Source of the DNA: Brevibacillus_H ginsengisoli
Lineage (GTDB): Bacteria > Bacillota > Bacilli > Brevibacillales > Brevibacillaceae
Direction of reading: 5' to 3'
Length of the DNA stretch: 64,000 bases
Assembly (NCBI RefSeq): GCF_050113715.1
Contig: NZ_JBNJQR010000002.1
Location: 434,001-498,000 of the forward strand
Below, one piece after another: positions 26,085 to 35,406 of this stretch. The position numbers and the translations under genes are program-made. The stretch's first letter is position 1, and each line of letters starts with the position of its first letter. A model generated the notes under the pieces. The model did no database searches. It worked only from the letters and a program-made list of their open reading frames with translations, and was not told the DNA's origin.

Positions 26085-27437
26085 CTACCTTGGTACTTGG
26101 GAGATCGTATAGCGGTATTTACCAGATGGTGTGGGATCGATCTGTTCGCAAAGCTCCACCTCCACCTCGCACTCCATTACCTTTCGTATCTGTGATTTAA
26201 TTTGTCTGATCTCTTCCTGAAGCGAATAAGCTACCTGGTGCTCGGGATAGGGAACGATCAGAACTCGTACCAAATCAGGCTTTTCTTGAATGACCTGAAA
26301 CTTTTTCACAAAGGGGCGTGGATCGATCAACAGCAAAAACAACATACCATCTATCCATCTTCCCTTACGATCAACGAAGATATCATTCACCCTGCCAGTG
26401 ATTTCCTCAAGCAATGGATAGCCACGCCCACAATCGCATGAGGCGGTACTCCATCTCCCCATATCACCGATTCGATAGCGAATAAATGGCATCGCATAAT
26501 TAATCAGTGGAGTGACTACGATCTCTCCAATCTCTCCCGGCTTAGCCGGATTTCCATCCCGGTCGATGATTTCGATGAAATGAGTGAGCGAAGAGACATG
26601 TAATCCTTTATGTCGCTCACACTCGCATGCCATATCGCCCACTTCCGTTGATCCATACCGGTTAAATACAGGTGCCTGGAATACCTGTTCGAGTTTCTTC
26701 CGCATATGGGGATATAGTGTTCCCGCCGATGTCATGATCGCTTTAGGTGGGTGGACGACCATTTTTTCCAGCTCGCAGAATCGGGCCAACTCATACAAAC
26801 TTTCTACGTAGGCAAGAATCTGCTTAGGTTGAAAAGTATTAATTTCCTTAATATAGCTTCTCATTACATCTGGCGTCATGCGTAAGCAACTTAACCAGCG
26901 TTCATTACGTAGCCAGCATCCAATTCGGGTACGAAACCTCTCTTTTCCTTCCATTAGACTCCGTTCCAATCCCCATAAGCGTACCTGCTTATCGATGAGA
27001 GATCGTCCGGTCCATTCATCATCTAATATCTTAATGGCTTGATTCCAGGCAAAGTAGTCACGATCCAGTATCAGTCTAGTGGCTACACCCGTTGAACCTC
27101 CCGTTGTGTTTTCGTACCACTTACGGGTTGCCAAATCATCGGATGTCAGCTGTGCGTAATTTGTACGTATCTGCTCTTTATTCAAAAATGGAAGCTTTTG
27201 AAATTCATCTAGCTTAATCTCACCCTGATTGGTCACAAGACCATGTTGCTCAAATAACTGGCGATAATAGGAAGTATGACGATAGGCATGATCAAGTAAC
27301 GCGTATAGCCTCTCTTGTTGCAGCGATGTAATCTGCTCCGGTGATAGCCATTGCCACTCACGTAACTTATCTAAATATTCCAGAGTCCTTCCCTGCAAGG
27401 AGACTCTTTTTTCCCATACAAGTCGTTTAATACTCAT
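26085..27437 (-). CDS. CapK/phenylacetate-CoA ligase-like adenylate-forming enzyme (copy 1)
   Basis: A 450-residue protein with the ANL AMP-binding loop YENTTGGSTGVATR near 107, the FNRYGSTEVGDMACEC motif and FIRYRIGDMGRW with the following CDCGRGYP. The CapK/PaaK group activates carboxylic acids. In polysaccharide clusters its substrate is usually unknown, possibly acyl or amino-acid groups for sugar decoration. It lies 2 bases from a paralogous copy of nearly the same length. Confidence 0.85.
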   Translation of the reverse strand: MSIKRLVWEKRVSLQGRTLEYLDKLREWQWLSPEQITSLQQERLYALLDHAYRHTSYYRQLFEQHGLVTNQGEIKLDEFQKLPFLNKEQIRTNYAQLTSDDLATRKWYENTTGGSTGVATRLILDRDYFAWNQAIKILDDEWTGRSLIDKQVRLWGLERSLMEGKERFRTRIGCWLRNERWLSCLRMTPDVMRSYIKEINTFQPKQILAYVESLYELARFCELEKMVVHPPKAIMTSAGTLYPHMRKKLEQVFQAPVFNRYGSTEVGDMACECERHKGLHVSSLTHFIEIIDRDGNPAKPGEIGEIVVTPLINYAMPFIRYRIGDMGRWSTASCDCGRGYPLLEEITGRVNDIFVDRKGRWIDGMLFLLLIDPRPFVKKFQVIQEKPDLVRVLIVPYPEHQVAYSLQEEIRQIKSQIRKVMECEVEVELCEQIDPTPSGKYRYTISQVPR

Positions 27438-27439
27438 GG

Positions 27440-28816
27440 TTAATCCCTCTTTATTGGTGTGACCTTAGAAATGGTAAAGCGGTACTTTCCGGACGGAGTG
27501 GTTGGTATCTCCTCCACAAATTGAAGTTGAATCTGACACTTTTCACCCATCAGTTGGTTACACTTTGAGGTAATGAGGTCGACTTGCTCACGGTAATATG
27601 CACGAGGCGAGGCGACTGACAGCGTTGGGATAATACTGATCTGCAAGCGCTCTGTCTCCTCCTGCAGGACTTGAAATTTTTTTACCATCGGAATGGTACC
27701 TAGCAGAATCACAAAGAGGCGGCCGTCGACTAAATTGCCATCTGGGGTAAGAAACAGATCATTGACCCGTCCAGTGATTTCTTCGAGAAGCGGCCAATTA
27801 CGTCCGCAACTGCATGTCTCGCTAGACCATTTTGCCCGATCCCCAATGCGGTAGCGAATCAAAGGCATCGCGTAATTATGCAAGCAAGTGATAACCAGTT
27901 CTCCTTGTTCACCAGGAGATGTATGTGTTCCATCTGGTCGCAGGATTTCGACATAGTGAGTTAAAGGAGATACATGTAATCCACGATGTACCTCGCATTC
28001 ACAAGCAATTGCGCCGATCTCCCGTGAGCCGTAACGGTTGAAAACGGGACAACGAAATACCCGTTCCATTTGTTCGCGCATATGCTGATAGAGCATACTC
28101 GCGGTCGTCATGATCGCTTTGGGGGAATGAATGGGTAGTTGGTGTTCTTCGATGTAGCGGGCAATTTCATACAAGCTTTCTGCGTAAGCAAATAGTTGTA
28201 CCGGGGCAAACCCATTGATCTCGGCTATGTAGGACTCGATCTGTTCTCGGGACATGCTGCGAGTATTTAGCCAGAGCTCATTGCGAAGCCACCGTCCAAG
28301 ATTGGTCCGCCACGATTCGTGTCCTACCATCAAGTCTCTTTCGGATGCCCACAATAATATTTGTCGATCAACCATTTGGCGACCGCTCCACTGGTCAAAC
28401 AGAATTTTCAACGCTTGGTTCCAGTAAAAATAGATCTCGTCCTGCAACAGTCTGATTGGCTCACCTGTTGAGCCCCCCGACCAGTTTTCATACCATTTCC
28501 GTTGATCAAGGTCATCTGATTTTAGCGGATCGTATGAAGGGGTGAATTGATGTCGTTCAAGAAGCGGGATCTGTGAAAAACTCTCCAGATCAATCCTACC
28601 GTTCTCACCGATGACCTTGGCGTCTCGAAGTACACGCTTATAGTAAGGAACATGTTGATAAGCGTGATGTAACAGCGCGGATAGCTTCTCCTCCTGAAAA
28701 TCGTCAAGCTGCTGTCTCTCCCACCACTGCTGCTCCTGCAGTTGACTAACAAGATGAAGGGTTTCCCCTTGCAAGGCAACCCGTCTTTTCCATATGAACT
28801 CTTTCCACCTGCTCAT
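27440..28816 (-). CDS. CapK/phenylacetate-CoA ligase-like adenylate-forming enzyme (copy 2)
   Basis: A 458-residue paralogue of the neighbouring gene, colinear through the whole length: YENWSGGSTGEPIR, FNRYGSREIGAIACEC, LIRYRIGDRAKW and CSCGRNWPLLEEITGRVNDL. Conserved loops are all present, so both copies look active. Differences near the presumed carboxylate pocket suggest two different acids or two acceptor sites. It overlaps the flippase gene by 4 bases. Confidence 0.85.
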   Translation of the reverse strand: MSRWKEFIWKRRVALQGETLHLVSQLQEQQWWERQQLDDFQEEKLSALLHHAYQHVPYYKRVLRDAKVIGENGRIDLESFSQIPLLERHQFTPSYDPLKSDDLDQRKWYENWSGGSTGEPIRLLQDEIYFYWNQALKILFDQWSGRQMVDRQILLWASERDLMVGHESWRTNLGRWLRNELWLNTRSMSREQIESYIAEINGFAPVQLFAYAESLYEIARYIEEHQLPIHSPKAIMTTASMLYQHMREQMERVFRCPVFNRYGSREIGAIACECEVHRGLHVSPLTHYVEILRPDGTHTSPGEQGELVITCLHNYAMPLIRYRIGDRAKWSSETCSCGRNWPLLEEITGRVNDLFLTPDGNLVDGRLFVILLGTIPMVKKFQVLQEETERLQISIIPTLSVASPRAYYREQVDLITSKCNQLMGEKCQIQLQFVEEIPTTPSGKYRFTISKVTPIKRD

Positions 28817-30144
28817 GATTCGCTCTCCTTTATCCCCTCATCAATCACCGTGACAGCTGTCTTGTGACGTTTGGTAAAAAACAGCACAATGAGAATCAGC
28901 ATCGCGTTAAAAAAACAGCCAATCATACTGTACAGCGCAATACTTTCGAGCGGAGCGAGATGAGACACGGCCCAAAATAGACAAGCGGTGCGTACGACAA
29001 ATAATGTAAGTTCATAGACAAACAATGCTCGCTGCCAACCCAATACTTGAGCAGTAACAAAAGCGGGAGAATTAAGAAACCCCATAAACAGCCAAGTCAC
29101 GAGCCACTGTGCAATATGACCAGCTTCTCCCCACGCATGCCCAAGAAATAGCGAAAACAATTGGGAGCCAAACATGAGGATCACTATTGCCGGCAGAATC
29201 CCGATTAAACCAAGCATCCAAGTGGCTTTTTGCAGTAAATGGTATAAACTCTGACGTTCGTGGATCGCTTTGGAAGCCCTTTGATAGTAGACCTGTGTCA
29301 ATGATTGCCCTAAAAAAGTGAGTGGCATGTCTATTAAACGATGTGCCAGCGCATACCAACCAACGATCGCAGCACCATAGGCATGAGTGAGGAAAAACGC
29401 GGGTACATTTTGTGATAGTGCGTTAAGCAAGGCTTGTGGTGCACTATATAGTGGAAAACGGATATAAGCGCGTACGATTTGACGGATGTCGGGCCATGAC
29501 CAGCATTGCCTCCAGAAATTACGCTGCTCCCTCCAGATTTGCCAGGTGAGGATAGATGAGGCCACCAACTGTCCAAGAAATTGTCCTCCCATTAATCCCA
29601 AAGGTCCGGGATACATTGCGCCAATGCTTACTTGAGTCGTACCTGCGGTAACAGAGCGGCTTATCTGTGCCTGGGACAATCTTTTATAGCGCTCTGTTCG
29701 GGTCGTCCAATAGTTTAGAGCTTGAAAAAAACCAATGGCTATCAAGTGAATAGGTAAAAACCAAAACCAGCTCACCAGTTCACGTGGAAGAGCAACCGCC
29801 ATGATTTCACTTCCCACAAGCAGAAGCAAGCAAAATAGGACAGACGCCATCCCCACAGGAATGAGCAGCGAGAGCAAGAGCAAACGTCCTGCCTCCTCCT
29901 CCCGCTTAGGCAAAACAATTGCCGCTTCATAGCGACCACAGGCAAGGACAGAGAAGATACTGACCAGCGACGAGTAGAGCGAAAAAACGCCAAAAGATGA
30001 AGGATCGTACAATCGGCTGAGAACCGGGGCGATTGCTACCGTCAATACTTGAGCAAGCCCCGTACCCGTCATCAAGATCAGCACCTGCTGGAGAAATCGA
30101 TTTTTGATGAGCAACCGTAAGCGATTAGCGGTATGAGTGCTCAT
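28813..30144 (-). CDS. Wzx-type polysaccharide flippase
   Basis: A polytopic protein of the MOP superfamily with about twelve helices (LQQVLILMTGTGLAQVLTVA, SRLYDPSSFGVFSLYSSLVS near the start, the YGAAIVGWYALAHRLIDMP motif in the middle). It moves lipid-linked repeat units to the outer face for polymerisation. The start is uncertain: an ATG at 30192 would overlap the upstream gene by 68 bases and add a hydrophobic stretch, the ATG at 30144 overlaps by 20; neither has a clear ribosome site. Confidence 0.83.
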   Translation of the reverse strand: MSTHTANRLRLLIKNRFLQQVLILMTGTGLAQVLTVAIAPVLSRLYDPSSFGVFSLYSSLVSIFSVLACGRYEAAIVLPKREEEAGRLLLLSLLIPVGMASVLFCLLLLVGSEIMAVALPRELVSWFWFLPIHLIAIGFFQALNYWTTRTERYKRLSQAQISRSVTAGTTQVSIGAMYPGPLGLMGGQFLGQLVASSILTWQIWREQRNFWRQCWSWPDIRQIVRAYIRFPLYSAPQALLNALSQNVPAFFLTHAYGAAIVGWYALAHRLIDMPLTFLGQSLTQVYYQRASKAIHERQSLYHLLQKATWMLGLIGILPAIVILMFGSQLFSLFLGHAWGEAGHIAQWLVTWLFMGFLNSPAFVTAQVLGWQRALFVYELTLFVVRTACLFWAVSHLAPLESIALYSMIGCFFNAMLILIVLFFTKRHKTAVTVIDEGIKESES

Positions 30145-32467
30145 GGTCTTTGCTAGTTTGATACCAGTGAACAAAATGAGAAAGCCCTTCATCTAGTGAA
30201 ATTTTCGGTGAGTATCCTAGCCACTCTCTGCATTTTGTTAGATCGGCCCACGTGGTCGGTACGTCACCTGTTTGCGTTGGCATCCATTCAATGGTCGCCT
30301 TCTTCCCGATTTGTTGCTCCAGTAAAGTGACGAGATCAATTAGTCGAGTCGGTTTGTCGTTGCCCAGATTAAACACGTCGTAACCGGTAAGCTCAACTTC
30401 CATAGCACTGCGAATCCCTTGTACAATGTCCGTTACATAGGTATAATCGCGACTGGTTGTTCCATCTCCAAAAAGTTGAATCGGTTGATTCCTAAAAATT
30501 TTATTGGTAAAAGTATGAATCGCCAGGTCAGGCCGTTGCCTAGGGCCATATACGGTGAAGAAACGCAAAGCAACCGTCGGTAACCCGTAGCAGTTGGCAT
30601 AGCTGTGACAGAGTGCTTCCCCTGCTACTTTGCAAGCGGCATATGGAGAGGCAGCTTGAAGGAGTGGGTCTCCCTCCGCAAACGGGACTTTTTCATTTAA
30701 CCCATAAACCGAACTGGAAGATCCAAAAATGAATCGCTTTACACCATATTGAACGGAGTGATCAAGCAGATTTGTCGTTCCCACGATGTTAGCCTGAACG
30801 TAAGAGGCTGGATTTTCCACCGATGGGCGCACACCCGCTCGCGCCGCCAAATGAATCACGATTTCCGGCTTCCACGCGCGAAATAGTTTCTCCAGTCCTT
30901 CTCTATCACAAATATCCAGCTCGCTGAATTGATAGCCGCTTACATAGCGATGATGCGCAATATTCTTTTCCTTTTGCTTGCGGTCATAAAAGGCGTCCAT
31001 ATTATCAACGACATGTACAAGATACCCTTCTGCCAAAAGCTGGTCGACAAGATGGCTCCCGATAAAACCTGCTCCACCTGTAACAAGGATACGCTGCCCT
31101 GTCGGCTCGACTGTATGCCCGATACCCTGATAAGCAAAACCAGCTGCTTGAAGGCGATCTGGATCCAGATAATTACGGGCATCGATTAGCTTTTTTTGAC
31201 CCATGAGCGCACCTAGTCGCATGTAGGAGAGCTCGCGAAATAATGGCCATTCCGTTACCAAAACAACAGCATCGGCATCCGTAAATAACTCTTCCACCGA
31301 ATCGCAGTATTCAACAGGTAGATCTGGGAACTGCTTTTGACAATTAGGTATCGCAACGGGATCATATACCTTGATCCATGCGCCAAGCTGAAACAACTGC
31401 TGAATCAGATCGAGGGCTGGTGCGTCTCGTAAATCATCGGTATCCGGTTTAAATGAAAGACCGAGTAACCCGATTGTTCGATTTTTACAGTCATACAACA
31501 TATCTTGCAGCTTCCCGATGACATTCTGCCTTTGCTTTTGGTTGACGGAGAACGTGGCTTCAACCAGCTTCATATCTGCGCCCATTTCCCTACCTAAGTA
31601 GATCATTGCTTTCACATCCTTGCCGAAGCAGCTCCCTCCCCAACCAATTCCAGCTTTTAAAAAGGAAGAGCCGATACGCCTGTCCAAGCCGATTCCCTTT
31701 GCGACTTCACGAATATCCGCCCCGGTCTTTTCTGCTAAATTGGCAAATTCATTAATAAAGGAAATCTTCGTTGCCAAAAACGCATTGGATGCATATTTAA
31801 TCAGCTCCGCACTGGTCGGGCTGGTTGTCAGTAATACAGGCGCCTGATAATCTACGGGACGCGGGGCGACTGCAGGCGGTTGAAAGGTTTGTTCGGTAAT
31901 CGGTTGATAGAGTCGCTCCACAATCGGCAACACTTGATCATGATCTGCGCCAACAATGATGCGATCCGGATAAAACGCATCGTGAACGGCTTCTCCCTCG
32001 CGCAAAAATTCAGGATTGGAAAGAACGTGTACGTCCCTAGCGATTCCCCTTCTTGCGAATTTAGCCTCAATGATGCGTTTTACCTCTTGTGCTGTTCCTG
32101 GGGGTACCGTTGATTTGATGAGGATCAATGGACATTGACCATCAGAGCGTTCCGCAATAGATTCGGCCACTCGATATAGATAAGAGAGATCAACCTGACC
32201 ATCCTCTTGTGAGGGAGTTCCTACAGCAATCAGAAGCACGTCTGCCCCGTCAGTAAAATCGTCCCAGTCCGCCGTAAACGTCATCCGGTGTGCCGATCCC
32301 TCATAAATTTCTTGCAAGCCCTTCTCGTGGAAGGGAAGTCTTCCCCCTTGCAGACCCTCGATTTTTTCTTGATCTGTATCGAGCAGGGTAACTTCATGAC
32401 CCAAATAGGCAAAAACACAGCCGGTGGTTAGTCCTACATAACTTGATCCAATTATCCACACTCGCAT
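30125..32467 (-). CDS. Fused UDP-glucose 6-dehydrogenase / UDP-glucuronate 4-epimerase
   Basis: 780 residues in one uninterrupted frame. Residues about 1-445 are a complete UDP-glucose dehydrogenase: VWIIGSSYVGLTTG dinucleotide fold (Ser where the second Gly usually is), GTPSQEDGQVDLSY, SNPEFLREGEA and catalytic Cys in GIGWGGSCFGKDVKAM. Residues about 458-780 are a complete short-chain epimerase: ILVTGGAGFIGSHLVDQLL, SSSSVYG and SPYAACK (Tyr/Lys), RFFTVYGPRQRPD, matching UDP-glucuronate 4-epimerases. The fusion would turn UDP-glucose into UDP-glucuronate and then UDP-galacturonate in one polypeptide. Two separate genes are the norm. Confidence 0.9.
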   Translation of the reverse strand: MRVWIIGSSYVGLTTGCVFAYLGHEVTLLDTDQEKIEGLQGGRLPFHEKGLQEIYEGSAHRMTFTADWDDFTDGADVLLIAVGTPSQEDGQVDLSYLYRVAESIAERSDGQCPLILIKSTVPPGTAQEVKRIIEAKFARRGIARDVHVLSNPEFLREGEAVHDAFYPDRIIVGADHDQVLPIVERLYQPITEQTFQPPAVAPRPVDYQAPVLLTTSPTSAELIKYASNAFLATKISFINEFANLAEKTGADIREVAKGIGLDRRIGSSFLKAGIGWGGSCFGKDVKAMIYLGREMGADMKLVEATFSVNQKQRQNVIGKLQDMLYDCKNRTIGLLGLSFKPDTDDLRDAPALDLIQQLFQLGAWIKVYDPVAIPNCQKQFPDLPVEYCDSVEELFTDADAVVLVTEWPLFRELSYMRLGALMGQKKLIDARNYLDPDRLQAAGFAYQGIGHTVEPTGQRILVTGGAGFIGSHLVDQLLAEGYLVHVVDNMDAFYDRKQKEKNIAHHRYVSGYQFSELDICDREGLEKLFRAWKPEIVIHLAARAGVRPSVENPASYVQANIVGTTNLLDHSVQYGVKRFIFGSSSSVYGLNEKVPFAEGDPLLQAASPYAACKVAGEALCHSYANCYGLPTVALRFFTVYGPRQRPDLAIHTFTNKIFRNQPIQLFGDGTTSRDYTYVTDIVQGIRSAMEVELTGYDVFNLGNDKPTRLIDLVTLLEQQIGKKATIEWMPTQTGDVPTTWADLTKCREWLGYSPKISLDEGLSHFVHWYQTSKDHEHSYR

Positions 32468-32489
32468 CTCGTACCCTCCCTCTTACTCC

Positions 32490-33266
32490 TTACCAAAACC
32501 ACCACTTTTTTCTGGTAACGAACCCTATCTCCCAAACTTTACACGGTTCGGCATGCAAGATAGCCTGCGCATTGTAATGAAAACGGGTAACGTCTTCCTC
32601 TGGTAATAGTTCACTTAGGACTGTAAACGCTTCGGAAAGCTCTGCGCGACGATACCGTACACGATGGGCATCGGAAGCCACGAGATGGACCAGCCTTTGA
32701 CGAACCAGTTTATGAGCAAATTGCTTCGTACGCTTCCCCATCTTGCCGGTTAAACTATCACCTGTTATCTGTGCGATTGCCCCTTTTTTTATCCATCCAA
32801 CCAAACGATCCTGCTGATGACGAAGCGCTACGATACGCTCTGGATGCGCAATAATCGGTATGATTCCGTTTTGCAACAGTTCATCGATCAAGATATCAGT
32901 GAAAAGAGGCAGCGTCAGAGAGGGTAATTCCAGGAGCAAATACTTTTCCTGATCACATAACGTCATGATTTGTTTGTTCATCAGATGCTTGTATAACTCA
33001 AAATGAATGTGTACCTCAGCACCAGGATGGAGTCGTATCGGGATGTGGTGTCGCTCCAATTCCTTTTGCAGAATACCCATTGATTCTACTGTTTCTTCGG
33101 GTGTATTATGATAGATTCCATCATAGGTATGAGGGGTCACAATCATATCGGTAATCCCGTCTTGAAAAGCGATGCGAGCCATTTCAACGGCCTCTTCCAG
33201 CGTCTGGGCCCCATCATCTCTACCCGGAAGCAAATGGCAATGGATGTCAATCATCCCGGCATACAT
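32490..33266 (-). CDS. PHP-type protein-tyrosine phosphatase (YwqE/CpsB family)
   Basis: A 258-residue metal-dependent phosphatase starting with MIDIHCHLLPGRDDGA (metal-binding HxH) and continuing with VTPHTYDGIYHN, HPGAEVHIH, IIAHPERI and LVASDAHRVRY, the ordered histidines and aspartate of the PHP domain. It removes phosphate from the tyrosine cluster of the partner kinase encoded just upstream and thereby sets polymer production. Confidence 0.9.
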   Translation of the reverse strand: MYAGMIDIHCHLLPGRDDGAQTLEEAVEMARIAFQDGITDMIVTPHTYDGIYHNTPEETVESMGILQKELERHHIPIRLHPGAEVHIHFELYKHLMNKQIMTLCDQEKYLLLELPSLTLPLFTDILIDELLQNGIIPIIAHPERIVALRHQQDRLVGWIKKGAIAQITGDSLTGKMGKRTKQFAHKLVRQRLVHLVASDAHRVRYRRAELSEAFTVLSELLPEEDVTRFHYNAQAILHAEPCKVWEIGFVTRKKWWFW

Positions 33267-33274
33267 CCCATTTC

Positions 33275-33958
33275 TTAATCGCCTTGCACATATTCATAAT
33301 AGTAGTCCTTACTTTTGACTTTTTTGTCATTGAGCACAGCGCCAATCAGATTAGCTCCCACATGCTCCAACAGCATTTTCGCTTTTTGAACGTTCGCTAA
33401 TTTTACTCTTCCGCTTCGAACCACTAGTAAAACCCCTTGCACCATCGTGGCAAATAACTGAGTATCCGTCACAGGGAGAATTGGCGGGGAATCAATCAGC
33501 ACCATATCGTAGCGGTTTTGTAATTGCTCTAGTATCATTCGCATTCGCGGTGTACTGATCAGCTCTGCAGGGTTCGGTGGGATCGGGCCGGACGTGATGA
33601 CATCAATGCCGATGTCTGGAATACGCTGAATCACTTGATCCATCTCCGCACGATGTAACAAAAGATCGGAGAGACCTTGTTCATTGTCTAGACGAAAAAC
33701 GCGATGTAAGGCTGGCTTCCTCATATCACCGTCCAACAGCAGAAGCCGGATACCGCTTTGGGATAAGACAATGGCCAGATTGCTGATCGTGGTTGTTTTT
33801 CCTTCTCCCGGCGCTGCACTGGTAACCACCAACGTGTTGTAATGATCTCCATTGCTGGCAAACTGGATATTGGTACGCAAGGTGCGAAATGCTTCCGCCG
33901 CCGCATTTTTCGGATGAGTATAACAGATCAATTTACTGAACGGCTTTTTATCCCTCAA
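33275..33958 (-). CDS. Cytoplasmic tyrosine kinase (YwqD/CpsD, BY-kinase)
   Basis: A BY-kinase with Walker A SAAPGEGKTTTISNLA, Walker A' LLLDGDMRKP, Walker B VLIDSPP and a C-terminal tyrosine cluster (KDYYYEYVQGD) for autophosphorylation. I prefer the TTG at 33958, which follows GAAAGAGGTG by 6 bases and overlaps the Wzz-like gene's end by 11 bases, giving a 227-residue protein beginning MRDKKPFSK. An ATG at 34021 in the same frame would overlap by 74 bases. It needs the Wzz-like membrane protein as activator. Confidence 0.88.
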   Translation of the reverse strand: MRDKKPFSKLICYTHPKNAAAEAFRTLRTNIQFASNGDHYNTLVVTSAAPGEGKTTTISNLAIVLSQSGIRLLLLDGDMRKPALHRVFRLDNEQGLSDLLLHRAEMDQVIQRIPDIGIDVITSGPIPPNPAELISTPRMRMILEQLQNRYDMVLIDSPPILPVTDTQLFATMVQGVLLVVRSGRVKLANVQKAKMLLEHVGANLIGAVLNDKKVKSKDYYYEYVQGD

Positions 33959-34661
33959 GCGAGACACCTCTTTCCTGTCTGTTTTTTTGCGCCTTTTTGG
34001 GATTAATCGTATGAATGACACCTAGCACGGGGATTCCTAAGCTCTGTTCGATCTGCTCCTCCCTGCGTATGGTTTTGTCCAAAAATTCGAGAAAGAACGA
34101 GATTCCAAGACTGAAAAGAAGTGCGACGAAAAAGGCTACTGCCATATTGATGTATGGCTTCGGACTTACAGGTACATAGTTGGCTGAAGTACTTGCTTCA
34201 TCAAGAATGGCGACATTGTCCACCTTCATGATTGATCTGATATTCTTCTGAAACGAGCGAGCAAATTCATTGGCAATACTCGCAGCTAGCTTTGGGTCAT
34301 GATCCGTTACAATGATCGTGGTTACTAGTGATTGCTCCGTTTCTTGAACACGAACTTGCTTGAGCAGCTCATCAGACGTTTTGTCCAATTTAAGGACGGT
34401 AAGTACCTCTTCAGCGATCTTTCTACTTTTAATAATCGCGCTATAGGTCTTGACCAATTCTTGATTGGCGCGAACATCATTATAAAGCTCCGAAGGATTC
34501 TGTCCTTGAACCACAATGGTTGCTTGCGCCTCATATGCAGGGACGAGGACACGGAAGCTAACATAGCCGCTCAAGGAAACAGACAGGACAATACAGAACA
34601 ATATCAGCCATATACGTTTTTGCGACATTTTGCCTATCGCGATCAGATCAATGTTTTCCAT
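33948..34661 (-). CDS. Wzz/YwqC-like chain-length regulator and kinase activator
   Basis: A 237-residue protein with two membrane helices (IWLILFCIVLSVSLSGYVSF and INMAVAFFVALLFSLGISFF) enclosing an extracytoplasmic domain with coiled-coil character, and the PxxP segment VPVSPKPYI before the second helix that marks Wzz proteins. The short cytoplasmic C-terminus should stimulate the BY-kinase. It is the first gene of the ~23.6-kb operon; AAGGAGC precedes the ATG. Confidence 0.88.
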   Translation of the reverse strand: MENIDLIAIGKMSQKRIWLILFCIVLSVSLSGYVSFRVLVPAYEAQATIVVQGQNPSELYNDVRANQELVKTYSAIIKSRKIAEEVLTVLKLDKTSDELLKQVRVQETEQSLVTTIIVTDHDPKLAASIANEFARSFQKNIRSIMKVDNVAILDEASTSANYVPVSPKPYINMAVAFFVALLFSLGISFFLEFLDKTIRREEQIEQSLGIPVLGVIHTINPKKAQKNRQERGVSLEG

Positions 34662-34869
34662 GGCAGTCGATGCTCCTTGTCAAAGGCTTATCGAAACGTT
34701 TGGACTAATACAACCATATGGCCTAGGTCCCGTTCTTATTCCATGAACTTCTACGCGATGATGATCTAAAAGGAGATGTCGAGAAATATATGGCGGATAC
34801 CGATTGTTTTTGAGGGATTTAATGAGGAGGTATTGGAGATTAAAGGGGAAAACAAGCTGGCAGAATACA
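34662..34869. other. Leader of the exopolysaccharide operon with possible degraded coding remnant
   Basis: This 208-base stretch must hold the exopolysaccharide operon promoter, but no clear sigma-A site stands out. On the plus strand it contains a coding-like stretch (FHELLRDDDLKGDVEKYM, then after a frame change VFEGFNEEVLEIKGENKLAE) that runs into the antisense of adaB. It may be the remains of a gene. Low certainty. Confidence 0.3.
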
Positions 34870-35388
34870 TCAACGTTCTCGTTCTAGTTCCAAGAGCTGT
34901 GTCTTTCTATCCAATCCTCCCCGATATCCAGTCAGTGAACCATCTTTCCCAATTACCCGATGGCATGGTACGGTGATCAAAACTGGATTCGCACCAATCG
35001 CAGCTCCAACCGCGCGCACTGCTTTCGGTTTTTTTAGTTGATCCGCAATATTTGAATAGGTTTGGGTTTGTCCATAGGGAACCCCGCATAGTGCATTCCA
35101 GACAGCTATCTGAAATGGAGTACCATGAAGATCAAGAGGAATGCTGAAGTTCGTTCGCTTTCCTTGAAGGTATTCCCTTATTTCTGTTGCATATAGATGT
35201 AGTTTTTCATCATCACGTATCAAAAGACTGCCAGGAAATCGGTTTTGTACCCAAATAGACAATTCTTCAAATGGTTTATTCTGCGAACCTACGTAACAAA
35301 GTCCTTTTGACGTGGCTGCTATATAGAAATGCCAGTCCTCAAGATCCAGTAATCCCCAGTAAATCGTCGCATTCATTGATTTCTCCAT
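34870..35388 (-). CDS. adaB: O6-alkylguanine-DNA methyltransferase AdaB
   Basis: A 172-residue DNA repair protein with the active-site motif VPCHRVIGKDG (acceptor cysteine), the helix-turn-helix segment SNIADQLKKPKAVRAVGAAI and the asparagine hinge of Ogt/AdaB proteins. It transfers O6-methyl groups from guanine to itself. It follows adaA by 18 bases, as in Bacillus, where the adaptive response is split into AdaA and AdaB. Confidence 0.92.
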   Translation of the reverse strand: MEKSMNATIYWGLLDLEDWHFYIAATSKGLCYVGSQNKPFEELSIWVQNRFPGSLLIRDDEKLHLYATEIREYLQGKRTNFSIPLDLHGTPFQIAVWNALCGVPYGQTQTYSNIADQLKKPKAVRAVGAAIGANPVLITVPCHRVIGKDGSLTGYRGGLDRKTQLLELERER

Positions 35389-35406
35389 AGACTAAGACCT
35401 CCAATT

